The notes beneath the pieces are model-generated. The model was not told where the DNA came from and ran no database searches. It saw nothing but the letters and a program-made list of their open reading frames with translations. A stretch of DNA of 64,000 nucleotides from Chlorophyllum brunneum. Lineage: Eukaryota; Basidiomycota; Agaricomycetes; Agaricales; Agaricaceae. A program made the translations under genes and the position numbers. The stretch spans positions 2,852,001 to 2,916,000 of the forward strand of contig OY756140.1 of NCBI GenBank assembly GCA_963576785.1, read 5' to 3'. This document shows positions 45,159 to 57,062 of the stretch, in pieces (the first letter of the stretch is position 1; each line of letters begins with the position of its first letter).

Positions 45159-48084
45159 GTTTACAGTCGAAAAGGTCCCTGAACAGAGCTATCTGCCTTT
45201 TAAGGGCGGTTAAGGCTTTGTCTTCCATTGTGTTGGGTAACCATTCGGAGATTCGACGATATCTTCATTTGTAGGAGCCGCGGAAACCCTATTCAGAACC
45301 TGAGATGACATTGTGTGGAGGGAAGAATGGACGTTCACAGGAGTGCCTGAGGACCTAATGTATTTAATTATAGGTCACCAAACTCGAGCGCCCGGCCGTG
45401 GCACAGATCCAAGCGTTAGCCAAGAGAAGGACAGTCAAAGCGGGGAGGCATAAGTAGGCCCTTATTTCCCGAATCGACGTTTCCAAGAGGATGGCATTTG
45501 CCCTGTCATTCGTCCTAGAAACGATGCCAATATCCGTTTATTCGATGGGACTCCGAGTCTTATCTGGTAATTCGCCTGCCTTGTAAAATCCGATAGCTCC
45601 CAAATGGTGCTCTCTGGGCTTTCTTGAAGAGATCCGGGCATTTTGGAGGTAAGCTCCGGGTTTCAGAACAGACAGGGGAGGGTATCACAAGCCCGGGATC
45701 GCACAATTCAAGGATTTTGTCGCCTTAGACGGGATATCGCATGCCCTATCGGGAGTACTTAGCACGGCGTAAGAAGACACTCGGTGTATTTCCCATACCC
45801 ACGCGAGGCCTTTTGTTAACCCAAGCTTGATGCATCAAAACTTGGAGGGGTGATACAGATGATGCAGCGCCTGGTTATTTTGGACTTGCCTAGAATAATT
45901 AAAAGGGCCAGACAGAAGCAGAGTCACGGCATGGGTTCCTAACGGAAACAGTGGTGCTGGGCGGCGATCTCGATGGTCCATAGACATGAGCACCGTGGCA
46001 ACAAATGGTTCCAGCAAGGCACGGTCCCCTGATGAGACCTGATAGAAGTGTTTAGTGTGCTCTTGTGGTTACCACTGTGTCCTTGTAGCTCACCGATTGC
46101 CGAAGCCAAAGACTAAGTCCACAAGACTTCTTCCAGGATCAGCCTTGTCTTAAAACCTCTCGGACCTGAACTCGAAGGACTATAAAGGATCACGTAGAAT
46201 TCTCCGTATGGGCATTCGTACCAAACACTCTAGGCGTCCAATTCGGGAGGGAATCAAAGAAACTCTTCGACATGGTCACAGGAATATGATGTCCTTCGCA
46301 CTCGTCCCAGGAACCCACGTAAATAACCTGAGTCATAATCAGGTAACATTGGTCTCACAGTCTGGTCTGCTACGCACCCAAGGACCTGGACAGTATGCAG
46401 TCGAAGGCTTCTTGTTAAATGCCGTTATGTGGGGCAGGCCATCCTGTGCTCTTGACGAAAATAGCCGACGGTATCCCACGATTTTGTCGATCTCGACATG
46501 AGCTTATTGTTGTTGTTCAGGATGGTAGGGCGGCGCAATAAAAATCGAGCGTGTCGCATTCCCAAACTTGCTATCTCGGGAAAATGTAGGCGAAATGAAG
46601 GTGGGTTAACATCTCGGAACGGACCATTAGTCAGTATGTTCTTTCAGTACAAAGACTCATAAATAAACTTATCATTTGGTACAAGTCTTCATCACAAGAC
46701 TTCATTCACATCTCTGCATATCGATAGGTTTGATATCAAGGTGTTTAGGGGGAGGGGTTATGAAGGGGTACTATACACTGGGGATTGGGGTTGTAGCTGG
46801 ATGCGGACACCAATGGAACGGGAAAGTCGTGACTTACGGAGGGTTATCAAGCCGACGAGAGATGGACCAGGTTTAGGGAATCGCGGCCGCACTTGCACGC
46901 TGCAGTGAGGCTGTTGCTTCTTAATTTGAGGGTAAGCCGCCACAGGCGCCATACAGTGGCATAATTATTCCATTCCTGCCACCAACCTGTAATAATATCA
47001 CAACATCGCAATGTTTGAGACGGCCGAACAAAAACGTCATAACACGCACAGTATCACCGGCCATAACTTGCCGCCCGGAATGCTTCCCTGCAGTATGTTG
47101 ATGGTGACTTTGGCGGTTAGGCAAAATGAGAGGTCTTCACATAACACTGAACCTGTTATGCGTGTTCGACGTAGAGTGAATTTAACCCAACAAAAGAATG
47201 CGTGAAGGTCGTCGGATGAGATACCTCAAAAAATAGGGGTCATAGGATTCTAAATGAGTAAAAGGCGGCAAATAGCCCACCATACTTCTATCCCGGCTTC
47301 ACGGATGGAGGCGATTCGATTGGTGCGTGATAATTGTCTATCATTGGGAGGCCAGGTGGACATGGTTCAGGTTGGGGATGGATTTAGACTTTGTCGGCAT
47401 TTTCAAGGTCAAGAAGGGGATAATGACGACGGCAGGGAGTGAAGAATGAAATTTGAGACTTGGTTGCCATGATAAATTCACAGCGTCCTCATGGAATATA
47501 AGATTATGAAGTTGATGAGTCCCCGCGGGGCACTTTCCAGACATAGATCCTACGACGGTGCGGAGATGAGTGTTGAATTCATTATTCGCTACAGGCGAGC
47601 TTGGAGCAACTTGGAGCACGTTACTGTAGTTATATGATCCCGGCTGTCGTGCCGTTCAAGGGTATGGATTCGTCTAATTTTATCGGTGAGGGATGAAATT
47701 AGAGGTTGGGGGATTAGTCGACGATCAAAAACAAGATTTTGGACGACTCAGCAACTGGCGCAAGACGCGGGGCCTGTAAGATACGGTGACAAAGAAACTT
47801 TCGAATGAGGTTTCCACGGGCGCTGTTGACTGGCTCTTGAGTGTCAAAAGCTTAGTGGTTGCAAAGAACCGTTTTGAAGGAGCTTCCCTGATCTGTCACC
47901 GGAATTTCAAGTCCACGAGTTGCCAACCTCACTAAGTGCACTTCGATCAGCCGATCATATTGTTTAAAAAAGAAAAATCCTCACTATATATGAAGTCAAA
48001 GACAAATTGTATACAGATGTCGAGCACGTCAGCGAAAAGTTAAAAAAACCAAGCACATCAAAGTAATGACCGATTAGGATTCCT
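45159..48084. other. 2.9 kb with no recognised gene
   Basis: Upstream of the P450 and downstream of the aminotransferase. The longest frames (for example 46208-46501 +, 97 codons) have no domain and no splice partners. No transposon protein or long terminal repeat was recognised by eye. It may contain a non-coding RNA or degraded sequence, but I cannot support either. Confidence 0.45.
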
Positions 48085-49874
48085 TCATACGACAACACTC
48101 CACTCGCTGGGAATAGCACCAGTCTGTCTGCCAACTAATTCCTTCCAAAGTGTCCTTGAGACGGGACCCATACCATCTTGTCCTGTGGGGATGATGACGT
48201 CCTCACCGAGGTATCCGATCTTGTCTACTGTTGTAATCACTGCCGCAGTACCTGGGGTATAGTGTAAGTTCATCGAGGAACGGAGATTCGTCTCGGAATG
48301 GAGATTATGGATGGGGGGGTGGGGAAGGGACGTACCAGCACCAAAGAGTTCAACAAGCGAACCGTTCTTGCTGGCTGCTTGAACCTCTTTCATGGACACC
48401 GATCGCTCAGAAACAACGAATTTCTCTGGAAGGTCAAGTCGGTGTGCACCTGACGCGTGACCGCGAGTAAGTGAAAGCACCGAGTCGCGAGTCACACCAG
48501 GCAGAATCATGCCATCAAGTGGAGGAGTCACAAGTTCATGGGCTGAGATATGGTGGTTGGTTGGTATTTATAAATATCGTCCTTGGAGACTTACTGCCGT
48601 CTGCATGTTTGAATACGACGAAGAGGTTCATGGTTCCGACCTGATACGGATCTTAGCAATCGTATGGTGGAACTTGTGAAAGGAGATGCGCTTACCTCAG
48701 TTAGGTAATGTTCCGGTCCATGAAGCCACAAGTTCTGAGCGTAGCCGAGTGTGGCAGCGGCTTTCTGGGGAAGCACGCCTGGTGCATAGTTCACACCAAG
48801 TTTGAATGCACCAGTGCCTGTCAGGGTGTGAGTATGAATATCAAAAGGCAATGAGTCATGATAACCTCCTGGAGCAGCACGGACATACTCCGATGTCCCG
48901 TGAAGCGATACTGGCTTGAAGCCATTAGGGTAGTACGGGCCTACGGGACTACAGATGACGAAGAGGAGAGCTTCGTTGGGAGGGGTGACACCTATGGCCT
49001 TTTGATTTCCAACTGTAGAATGTGTCAAGCTTGGGCTGAAATTTGGGGGAAATGAGGCTTACTCAACGTGGGTCGTACGTAGAGACTATGTCCTGGTTCG
49101 GTGGGTATCCAATGTTTATCGAGCCGGATTAGTTCCTTTATCAGTTCTAGGAGAGAATCGCCATTAAAATTCTGGAAGGGTATTAGTTGACAAGATTTCA
49201 CAGAGACAGGAGAGTACGGACAGGGAGAGCAATACGGTGAGCACTGGTATTCATGCGTTTCATGTTCATGTTGGGCCTAAAGAGTGTAACCTTGCCAGTA
49301 GGTTGGCGATAAGCCTTCATTCCCTCAAAGATGGTTTGTGCGTAATGCAAAACAGTTGAACTAGGTTCTATTGACAGAGGTCCGTCTGCAGATTGGAATC
49401 CGGGATCGAGATTTCAATCATAGGGTGGATGGGAATAACAGGTCACTAACATGGTTCGATACGTGGTATGCCCCAACCAGAGTTGGCGGACCATGGGATT
49501 GTCAGCATGTGATCTGTCTACCGTAGGATCGTTAGAGGTGCTCGAGGACGTCGAGGGGGTACAGGGCTCACGAAGGTGCGTCCGAAAACGAGTGTGGAAG
49601 AGGGAGGTACAGTTTTCGGGTTGGGGTTCCGAATGACTTGGAGTCGGGAGGGCTTTGGGACAGGAGTCAGAAAAGTAACTTAGGGGTATTGAAATGGACA
49701 TACATCAATATCTGGTAGCCCAGCATGATCACTAGTCACAGATACATCAAGAAGCGAACTTTTTAACCTGGCACCGCTGGCGCGAGAAGCGCCCCAAGAG
49801 AGCCTCGACAACGGGCTAGTAGTGGAGGGGAGGCTGAAGGGAGTGCGTGCTAACCGACGGAAGGGGAGAGACAT
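48085..49874 (-). CDS. Branched-chain amino acid aminotransferase, mitochondrial
   Basis: A PLP-dependent fold-type IV enzyme that makes or degrades Leu, Ile and Val by exchange with glutamate. The ATG at 49874 starts MSLPFRRLARTPFSLPSTTS, rich in Arg/Ser and without acids, so a mitochondrial presequence is likely, as in yeast Bat1. Core blocks: AYRQPTGKVTLFRPNMNMKR, NALLFVICSPVGPYYPNGFK, SEYVRAAPGG, GTGAFKLGVNYAPG (the Lys here is the probable PLP-binding residue by analogy with AKAGGNY of bacterial IlvE), then LWLHGPEHYLTEV, GVTRDSVLSLTRGHA, FGAGT and the end GMGPVSRTLWKELVGRQTGA. About six introns. It shares a 651 bp divergent region with the coiled-coil gene. Confidence 0.93.
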
Positions 49875-50525
49875 GGTCCGGGAGATGGATGGGAAGGAAA
49901 GATATCTGGACGGGTTTGGTGAAATACCCTGCTGGGAGCGTGACGCAGATGAGGTGTGACGACATGGACGCGCTTGGTCACGTTAAAAGACCGGAATTTA
50001 GCCCGGAGCTCGAGACGATAGGTTCGGCGAGGGAGGACGGGTTGGCACAGGGGGCTCAAAGATATTCCACCGTCTCTGACTCACCAAACATCCTGGATCT
50101 TATTCGGTACCCCAGGCTCGTTGGTTGCGGCCGACGAATTTCATCGGACGAAGTTGGTCAACGCATATACTCTCCGTGGACTTGGACTGGACATTGGACG
50201 GGGGATGCACGGATCCCAGTCCTCGGGCCTCAGACGTCGGGGCAGGCCCATCCTGTTGGGAGAGCCGTGGGAACCTTTCAAGGGTCCATCAGTCCCTAGC
50301 ACGTGGCACGAATTTACTGCCCGTTGTCTACTCGTCCTACGCCGTGGCCAACGTCTGCCCGCTTTCTCCTCTTCCGCTCTAGAGGCCCTTCCTCGCCCCC
50401 CCATATACCCAGGGCCCTCCTCAACGCCGCCTTACGATACCTGTCCCAGTCTCGCCCTCGCAACAGATCCAGATTCTCTTCCCAGCGGCGGTTCTGTAGC
50501 ACCATAGTTCTAATATCCCAACACC
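49875..50525. other. 651 bp divergent promoter region
   Basis: The aminotransferase (left) and the large coiled-coil gene (right) both start from here. No independent coding signal is convincing; open frames on both strands are short and have skewed composition. Confidence 0.45.
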
Positions 50526-53500
50526 ATGACACGCCCGCGAGAGCAACTCCCCCATCTCAGCATACCTCCTTCGCTGAATGCCCAACAGCCGGTTGGAGGT
50601 CCTGGCATGTTCTCTCCTGCTCTTCCGACCGCCCTCCAACAGGGTTTTCACCCTCCATTTCCCGGCCCCAACGCGATGCAGACGCCCATCCAGCCCTTCT
50701 TCAACGTCAACCCTCCTCCCCCACAGGCCTCCCATAGACCGACACATCACCCCGGTTCAGCAAGTGTAGCGCATCTCGCCGCTGCTGGCATTCATCCTCC
50801 GAATGGTTTTCCCATGACCCCTGTAGGCGGTCACTTTTCTCGTCCCTCTCTCATGTTGGCACCCGGTCAACTACCTCCCTTTGCACACAGACGTAGACAA
50901 CCCAGTATCGGTGGCCCACCGAAGGCAGTACTAGGTGGTCCGGCGCGTAAACTGAGCCCCATTCCTCCTGGCGCTTCCATCAGCCCCGTGCCACCGGCCA
51001 AATCGAAAAAGGTCGCTATAAACCTTCCGAGGGAAACAATACCGGCTGGGGGAGAGGAACCACCAACACGGCCATCATGGGCCAGGACACCAATACCAAC
51101 CCGCCCGCATGATGAGGAACAGAAGGTTGAGCCTGTCGAGCTTATTACGCGCGAAGTTTATCCCCCAGATGCTTGGACGCGCATGATACCTGAGGTTATT
51201 GACGTGTTTTTGCCCGGAAAGGTGCGTTGCTATACCTTCGATGCTACTATGAATTTCAATTCGTTTTTACATATAGGTAGCTTGGGACGAAATGAAGCAG
51301 CAAGCTATAGAAGAAAAACTGGAGAAGCTGGGCGTGGAACGTGGCTCGGGCTCAGGGAGTAATGTCCCCCACATCTACGCACCTCATGCTCGAGCAGCCT
51401 CGGTAATTCCCTTGCGTCCCCAGAACGTGTTTGTTGTATCACTGAATACACTCTTAGGTCTCTAGCCCTGCCGATCCGAATATCCTCTTGTACAAGCTAA
51501 ACCAACTGCAGCGATCTAGAGAAGGCTCTGCCGTGAACTCGCTATCTGCATCACCTCAACCCCCTTTCGGATTATCTCCCTCCCCCAATATGTCTACTCC
51601 CGGCTTCGCCCCTCCCAAACATGGTCACACGATGTCACTGGCCCACCCACCTTCATATATTCGCTCACCCTTTGAAGAAGGCGCGTCGACGAATCCCTTT
51701 GGCCACGATGCGGTCCTGGGTAACGATCAGCCACAGCCAGCATCACCATATCTGTTGGAACATGCTCCGCCTGTTTTGATTAGAACGAGTTTTGTTGATG
51801 TGGCCCCATCGCCACCTCTATCTGCGGTTCAGCCACCAGAAGGTCGCCCTGATTTTATCCGAGGGTTTGGTCTTGATATTCCGGAAGAAGAAGAACCAGA
51901 GGAGGAAGAGCGTATCAAGGTAGATATCAGCGATGGTGAGTCTGAAGATGCCACTCAGGACATGGAACTCGACGAGGACGGGGAGAGGACCCATCGCAGC
52001 TACAGTCAACAAGCTTCTCCCTTCCAAAGCAAACACCACTCCAGGCACGCATCCAAACTCTCTGCCCACCTTTCCTTGGGCTCCTTTGGGGGAAACGACC
52101 TTGCGCCATCAATCTTGCATCATTCTAGTATAGATGGGTCTGAGAGCATCCAGAACGGAAACGCCCTTAGCCACGTTGCAACTGACGATGTCGATGCCGT
52201 TGGCGAGTGGACTGGAACGGACACTTCTGATGAGGAAGAGGTAGGCGATCCCTTGATTAATGATGTCATCATCGTAAACTTTAACCGCTTACACTATATA
52301 TAGAGCATTGGCGAGTGGTCTAATCCCTCTGACGAGGAGAGGGCTCGCCGTGAACGGATTGAACGTCGGCTCCGTCGCCGTGCCACCAAGTTGAACCTCG
52401 ATAAGCCGAGAAGAATACCCAACTTCCCTCGCCCACCCGACAACACCTCTGGACTACGCTCGCTTAGCAGGGAAGACGACGTCATTTCCAACCCGAGCGA
52501 AGAAAATCTCATGCTGGGTCATCAAGCACCATATCTTGGGGTTGACCCTGCGTTTTTCTCTCCTGCTAGGTCATCCCAGGTTCTACCTCACTCGCGGAGT
52601 GGTTCTGCTCCATATTCGGTGCATGACCCCGCACAGGCACATTCGCGAACATCATCGGATAAATTCGTGTACCCTGACACTCGGCATCACCAGCAACCTT
52701 CGTTCGGTAGGCGGGACCTCAACCCCTTTGCAAAACCGTTCGTCTTTGGACCACTGGCATCGTCTTCGCCTACCAGGACCCCCACTGATTCTCCTGCCTC
52801 GCACGTTCGCATATCCTCGTTTGGCAACAAGCCACTCAATATTTCCGCACCGGAATTCAAACCTGGAGGGTTCACATTCCGCCCACCACCCGGCGTCCCA
52901 CAGATGCCAATAACAAACCCCTCCCCGCCCTTATTCCCAAAATCTCTACCACCACCCCCTAGAGACAAAGAAGAGAGCTCGCCATTCCCTGCCCAAGGTC
53001 GCGAGAAAAGGCAAAGGAGAGGATCGACTGCATCGATGGAGGAAGGCGAGAGCATGGTATCGTTTAAATTCCCTCGCGATGTGGATTCTCCTCGTGCTAC
53101 TGCTATGAGACGATCAACGTCATATTCGGGCTCTCATAGCCATCATCATAGCCATAGCCGTGGTCATAACCTTAATCCCTCCGCGGAGCCATTTACGTTT
53201 GCTGGCTTCTCTGCTGTGGCTCAGCCACCTGTTGTCCCCACTGTTCCGCCTAAAGACACTGACATTACTGGTGATCGTAGGATTATTTCGCCGGAAGAAC
53301 CCACTCTGCAAGATGAAACGACAGCGAAGGTTGATGGAGAGGAAGAGTATAGTGTGCCCTCCAGTACGAAGAAGAGGGCGCCGATCCCCTTGGATTTCAA
53401 AAATCCCATATCGTCTAATAACACTGTCCCTGCTGGATTGTTCAAGGCGTTGGCGAATGAGGATAAAACGAGGAAGTCTGTGCGGTCGAGGCTGGGTTCC

Positions 53501-56500
53501 AGGGAGATTTATGATCATTTCCGCAGGCCTTCGATGGATGATAACGATGTACCGCAGATATCTCACAGGAGTTCGCGTGTGCGGTTGGGTGGGTCCAAGG
53601 ATAAACGCGATTCTGTTTCTGATGATGATGTCTTCGGAACAAGTCATCATCATTCACGTCGTCGTTCATCATTACCTGAAAACCTCGGGGACCTTGACTC
53701 TTCACAAGATTCTGTTGCTCCCGCGGATCTTACGAGTAGGATGGAGCTGCACAGAATCGAGCACGTCGTTGGCGAGATGCTTGACGCCAAGTTCTCTGAA
53801 CTTCGTCGTGAGATCGCTCATAATGCGAACAAAAACGGACAGAGTCTTAGTCCGTCGACAGAGGCCCAGATCGCAGATGTCATCTCGCTGTTCCGCACAC
53901 AATTACAGGAGTCCGCTACGAGGAGTTTAGAGGACACACAGATGGATGCTCGTGGAGAGATGGACTTCCAGTTGATCAAGGATGTTGTGGAGGAGGGTCA
54001 AAAGGAGTTGCTGGATGTTGTCAGACGTGAACTGAGAGGTATTGTGGGTACCGGTCCTGGGAGTGCTGGTGTGGAGAATGGACATGGGCAGGATGTCAGG
54101 GGTTCTGTGGAGGCTGTTGGAAACAAAGTTATTGGTGCAATCCGTGAAAGTATTTCGGATTTGGCTGCAAGACAGGACGCTATAAGCCACACGGCTCCAG
54201 CTCGTGAACGCGATGCCCTCGCTGACAAAGTTGTTACAGTCCTTACACCCATCCTCGCGTCTCTTCGAATGGAACCTCTGGATTATGAATTCCTTACTTC
54301 CCAGCTCACACAAGCTGTCAAGCCGCACATCACTCAGCTTATCGACTTGGCTTCAGACAAGAGGGAGACTGCTTCTATTATCGTCGAGAGCTTATTGCCA
54401 CTCTTACCTTCAATGGGTCAATCTCCTGTCGATACCGATGCGATCACGTTGCGGCTGATTACAGAAGTTCGACGTGCGATCGCTCCTATCGATCCATTTG
54501 AAATCAGGGAACAGGTGGCGGATCTTGTGGTTGAAAGGCTGGATTCGAGGTTGGCCGTTCGGGACAAGGCATTCAACGTGGAGATCATTGCAGCTAAGGT
54601 TAATGAGACTATGTCACAGTGGTTGGAGCCATCGCAGGTTATGCCTAGTAAACTTGGGAGTTTAGTTGAAGCGCAGAATGGATTCAAGGCGAAGCAGGAT
54701 GAGTTGGGTGTCGGTGTGAGGCGTATTACGGGGGTCATCGAGAGCTTACCGACTAAACTTGAAGGAAGTTTGGAGGGTCTTTTGGCTGGACAGAAGGGTG
54801 TCCTTGTCAAATTGGAGGAGGTTCTGGCTGCCCCGAGGGAGAAAGATGAGGATGTGTTGGAGATCAAGACTTTGGTTGAAGCGTTGGCCCAGAACCAGAA
54901 GGATGCTATCGGCCATAATGGTGAGGTCTTGACCGTGAACAAGGATGTTCTGGCCAAAGTGCAAGCGCTTCCGGAGATCGTCAATGCTGCTACGACCGCT
55001 CTCCAAGCTGCACTGACCGACCTCATCCATTCTCGCGACTCGACCGACAAGGAAATCGACGAGCTCCGCAGAACCAACACTGACTACCAAGTTCAGCTCG
55101 CCAAGGCTCGTGGTGCTCATGGACAGGTCCGTGTGGAGAAAGATGTATTGAGCGAAAAGCTTAGCGGGGTGGAGGTTGAGCGCGAACGCTTGCGTGTTCA
55201 GGTCAAGGATCTCGAGAAGGCGTCGACGACCAAAGCCTCCGAGATGACAGCTCTCGAGGCCAGGAATGCTGAGCTTGAGGAGGCCTTGTCAAAGGCTTTG
55301 TCGCGTTTGCAGGCTGCTGACGTTGCTAGCCAGGCAAGCACAGAACGTATTACTGAGCTTGAGAAGTTCAATATGGAATTTGCGAACGTCAAGGAAAGTT
55401 TGGAGTCGGGGGTAAGTAAATACCTCAAACGCCTAGTGAGGATCGTTGCTGATGCTCCTTTTCAAATCAAAGGTTTCGACGTTGGAGATGCAGGTGCAGG
55501 TCGCGAATCGTGAGAAAGAGTCGGTTGCGCACGCCCTCGAAATTTTACAGAAACAACACGACGAGCTCCAATCACAATCCAGCCACTGGGAAGACTTGCG
55601 ACAGGCTTCGGAGAAGATTGACCTCCTTACGAATCTTATTGGCCAAGCCGATAATGAAGAATTGCAAGAGCTCCGTCGTTATCGTGAACAAAGCAGACTG
55701 TTGGAGGTTGACCATAACAACTTGCAGAAACGTTTCAAGGATCTCGAGAACAAATTTATGGCGAGCGAGAGGAATGTGGCTTCGACAAGACAGAATCTTG
55801 CACAAGTGCAGCAGAGGACTTCAGAGTGGGAACGTCGTGGGAAAGAAGCAGAGGGACAGCTGGAGGCCGTACAGACCAGGTTGGACCAGGCTGAGCAAAC
55901 TCATGCTCAGCTGGATGCGGATTACTCCCTTGTCAAGTTGCAACTTGAGGAACACGAGGCTGAGGAGCGTTCTACCAAGGTATGTAGCGGTTGGTTGCCT
56001 GGTCATTGGTCCCATTAAACAATTTGTTATCACTACAGGACCGCGAAATGAGGATGCGTGAGACAATCACCGCCCTCGAGAACAAAGTCCGAACGATGCA
56101 AGCTGAGCTCGAGAAGAAAGCTAGTACCCCTGTTCCTGAATCCATCCGTACACCCAGCTATCGCAGCGCTACAACCAATGGGTATACCCACAGTCCTGTC
56201 TGCCCCGATTCCCGCCCCAGTACCGTCTACGGCGATCGTTCAGCAACACCTACAAGGAGAATGTCAAGCTACGCTTCACCAAGTGTCACCGGCACTACGC
56301 CACCCCAGCCATCAGTTTGGGACTCCATGCACGCACCTCGTGGACCCGTCAAGCATCCTAGTCTGAGCAGTGTGCACGCACCAACCGGGCGATATCCTTC
56401 AAGCCTTGGACGAGGAACGCCTAAGACTGTGGCTTCGCATCGATCCAGTCTTGGACCCGTCAGGCAACCTTCTCCAGCTTTGAGCGTTGTTTCGAATGCA

Positions 56501-56533
56501 CCCACACTTGGTGAAGATGGATGGTGGGAGTAA
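50526..56533 (+). CDS. 1,904-residue disordered and coiled-coil protein, function unknown
   Basis: Six exons (50526-51221, 51277-51402, 51458-52240, 52304-55411, 55473-55979, 56039-56533) sum exactly to 1,904 residues. The N-terminal 900 or so residues are Pro/Ser/His rich and probably disordered, interrupted by a conserved-looking island (ELITREVYPPDAWTRMIPEV, then AWDEMKQQAIEEKLEKLGVE). Acidic and basic patches alternate around GEWTGTDTSDEEE and GEWSNPSDEERARRERIERR. The region from about residue 1,050 to 1,750 is helical with heptad-like repeats (RLRVQVKDLEKASTTKASE, LQKRFKDLENKFMASERNV). The tail is Ser/Pro rich and ends EDGWWE. There is no motor, kinase or membrane segment. This composition suits a structural or scaffold protein at the cell cortex, septum or spindle pole, but nothing in the sequence fixes that. 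I do not recognise a named family. Confidence 0.8.
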
Positions 56534-57062
56534 ATGACTCCTTTCTTTTTTTCTCTCTCAAAAATCGACTGTTCCTGCAATCGACGTAATATTTGGATTT
56601 GCTTCCCTTTTTTCTTATATCTGTTGCATGACAATTTCAGTTTCCGCGGAACATACTATGGTTTATAACTAATACCATTCACCAGTTTCCTTCTCTCACT
56701 AGCTATCAAAGTCTTTCCTTCAACCTCTTATTCCTTTCCCACACGAATCTCACTATCCCCACATATGTCCCTCTTCGTCTCAAACCTTCGGCCTTATTCG
56801 TGTACATATACCCCCGTTTCTCCCAGCCCCTCTCACATTTTTATGGTCACTACTTGCATTGTACACTGGGAATAGATTGCAGAATAATACGGTGGATCTA
56901 CATCTGAAACACTGCTAGCACCAGAAACGAGTGAAGAACGGGACGCGCGCGACATTATACTTAACACATGATGCAAAAAAAAAAAAAAAAAAACAGAGCA
57001 GAGGTACATTGAGTGGTGCAAGGGAGCGAGACTGGAAGAAATGTAGAGAAACCCGGAGAAAA
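56534..57062. other. Intergenic region between convergent genes
   Basis: C/T-rich sequence on the + strand after the coiled-coil gene, then a 19-base A run at 56975-56993. No coding signal is seen. Confidence 0.5.
56975..56993 (+). repeat. A19 homopolymer run
   Basis: A mononucleotide run between two convergent 3' ends; may be a simple-sequence repeat or, less likely, the tail of a retroposed sequence. No flanking target-site duplication was seen. Confidence 0.7.

Noticed and set aside
46208..46501. A 97-codon + frame in the 2.9 kb gap upstream of the P450
   Set aside because: It starts with ATG, but has no domain, no splice partners and no protein-like pattern; not enough to call a gene.
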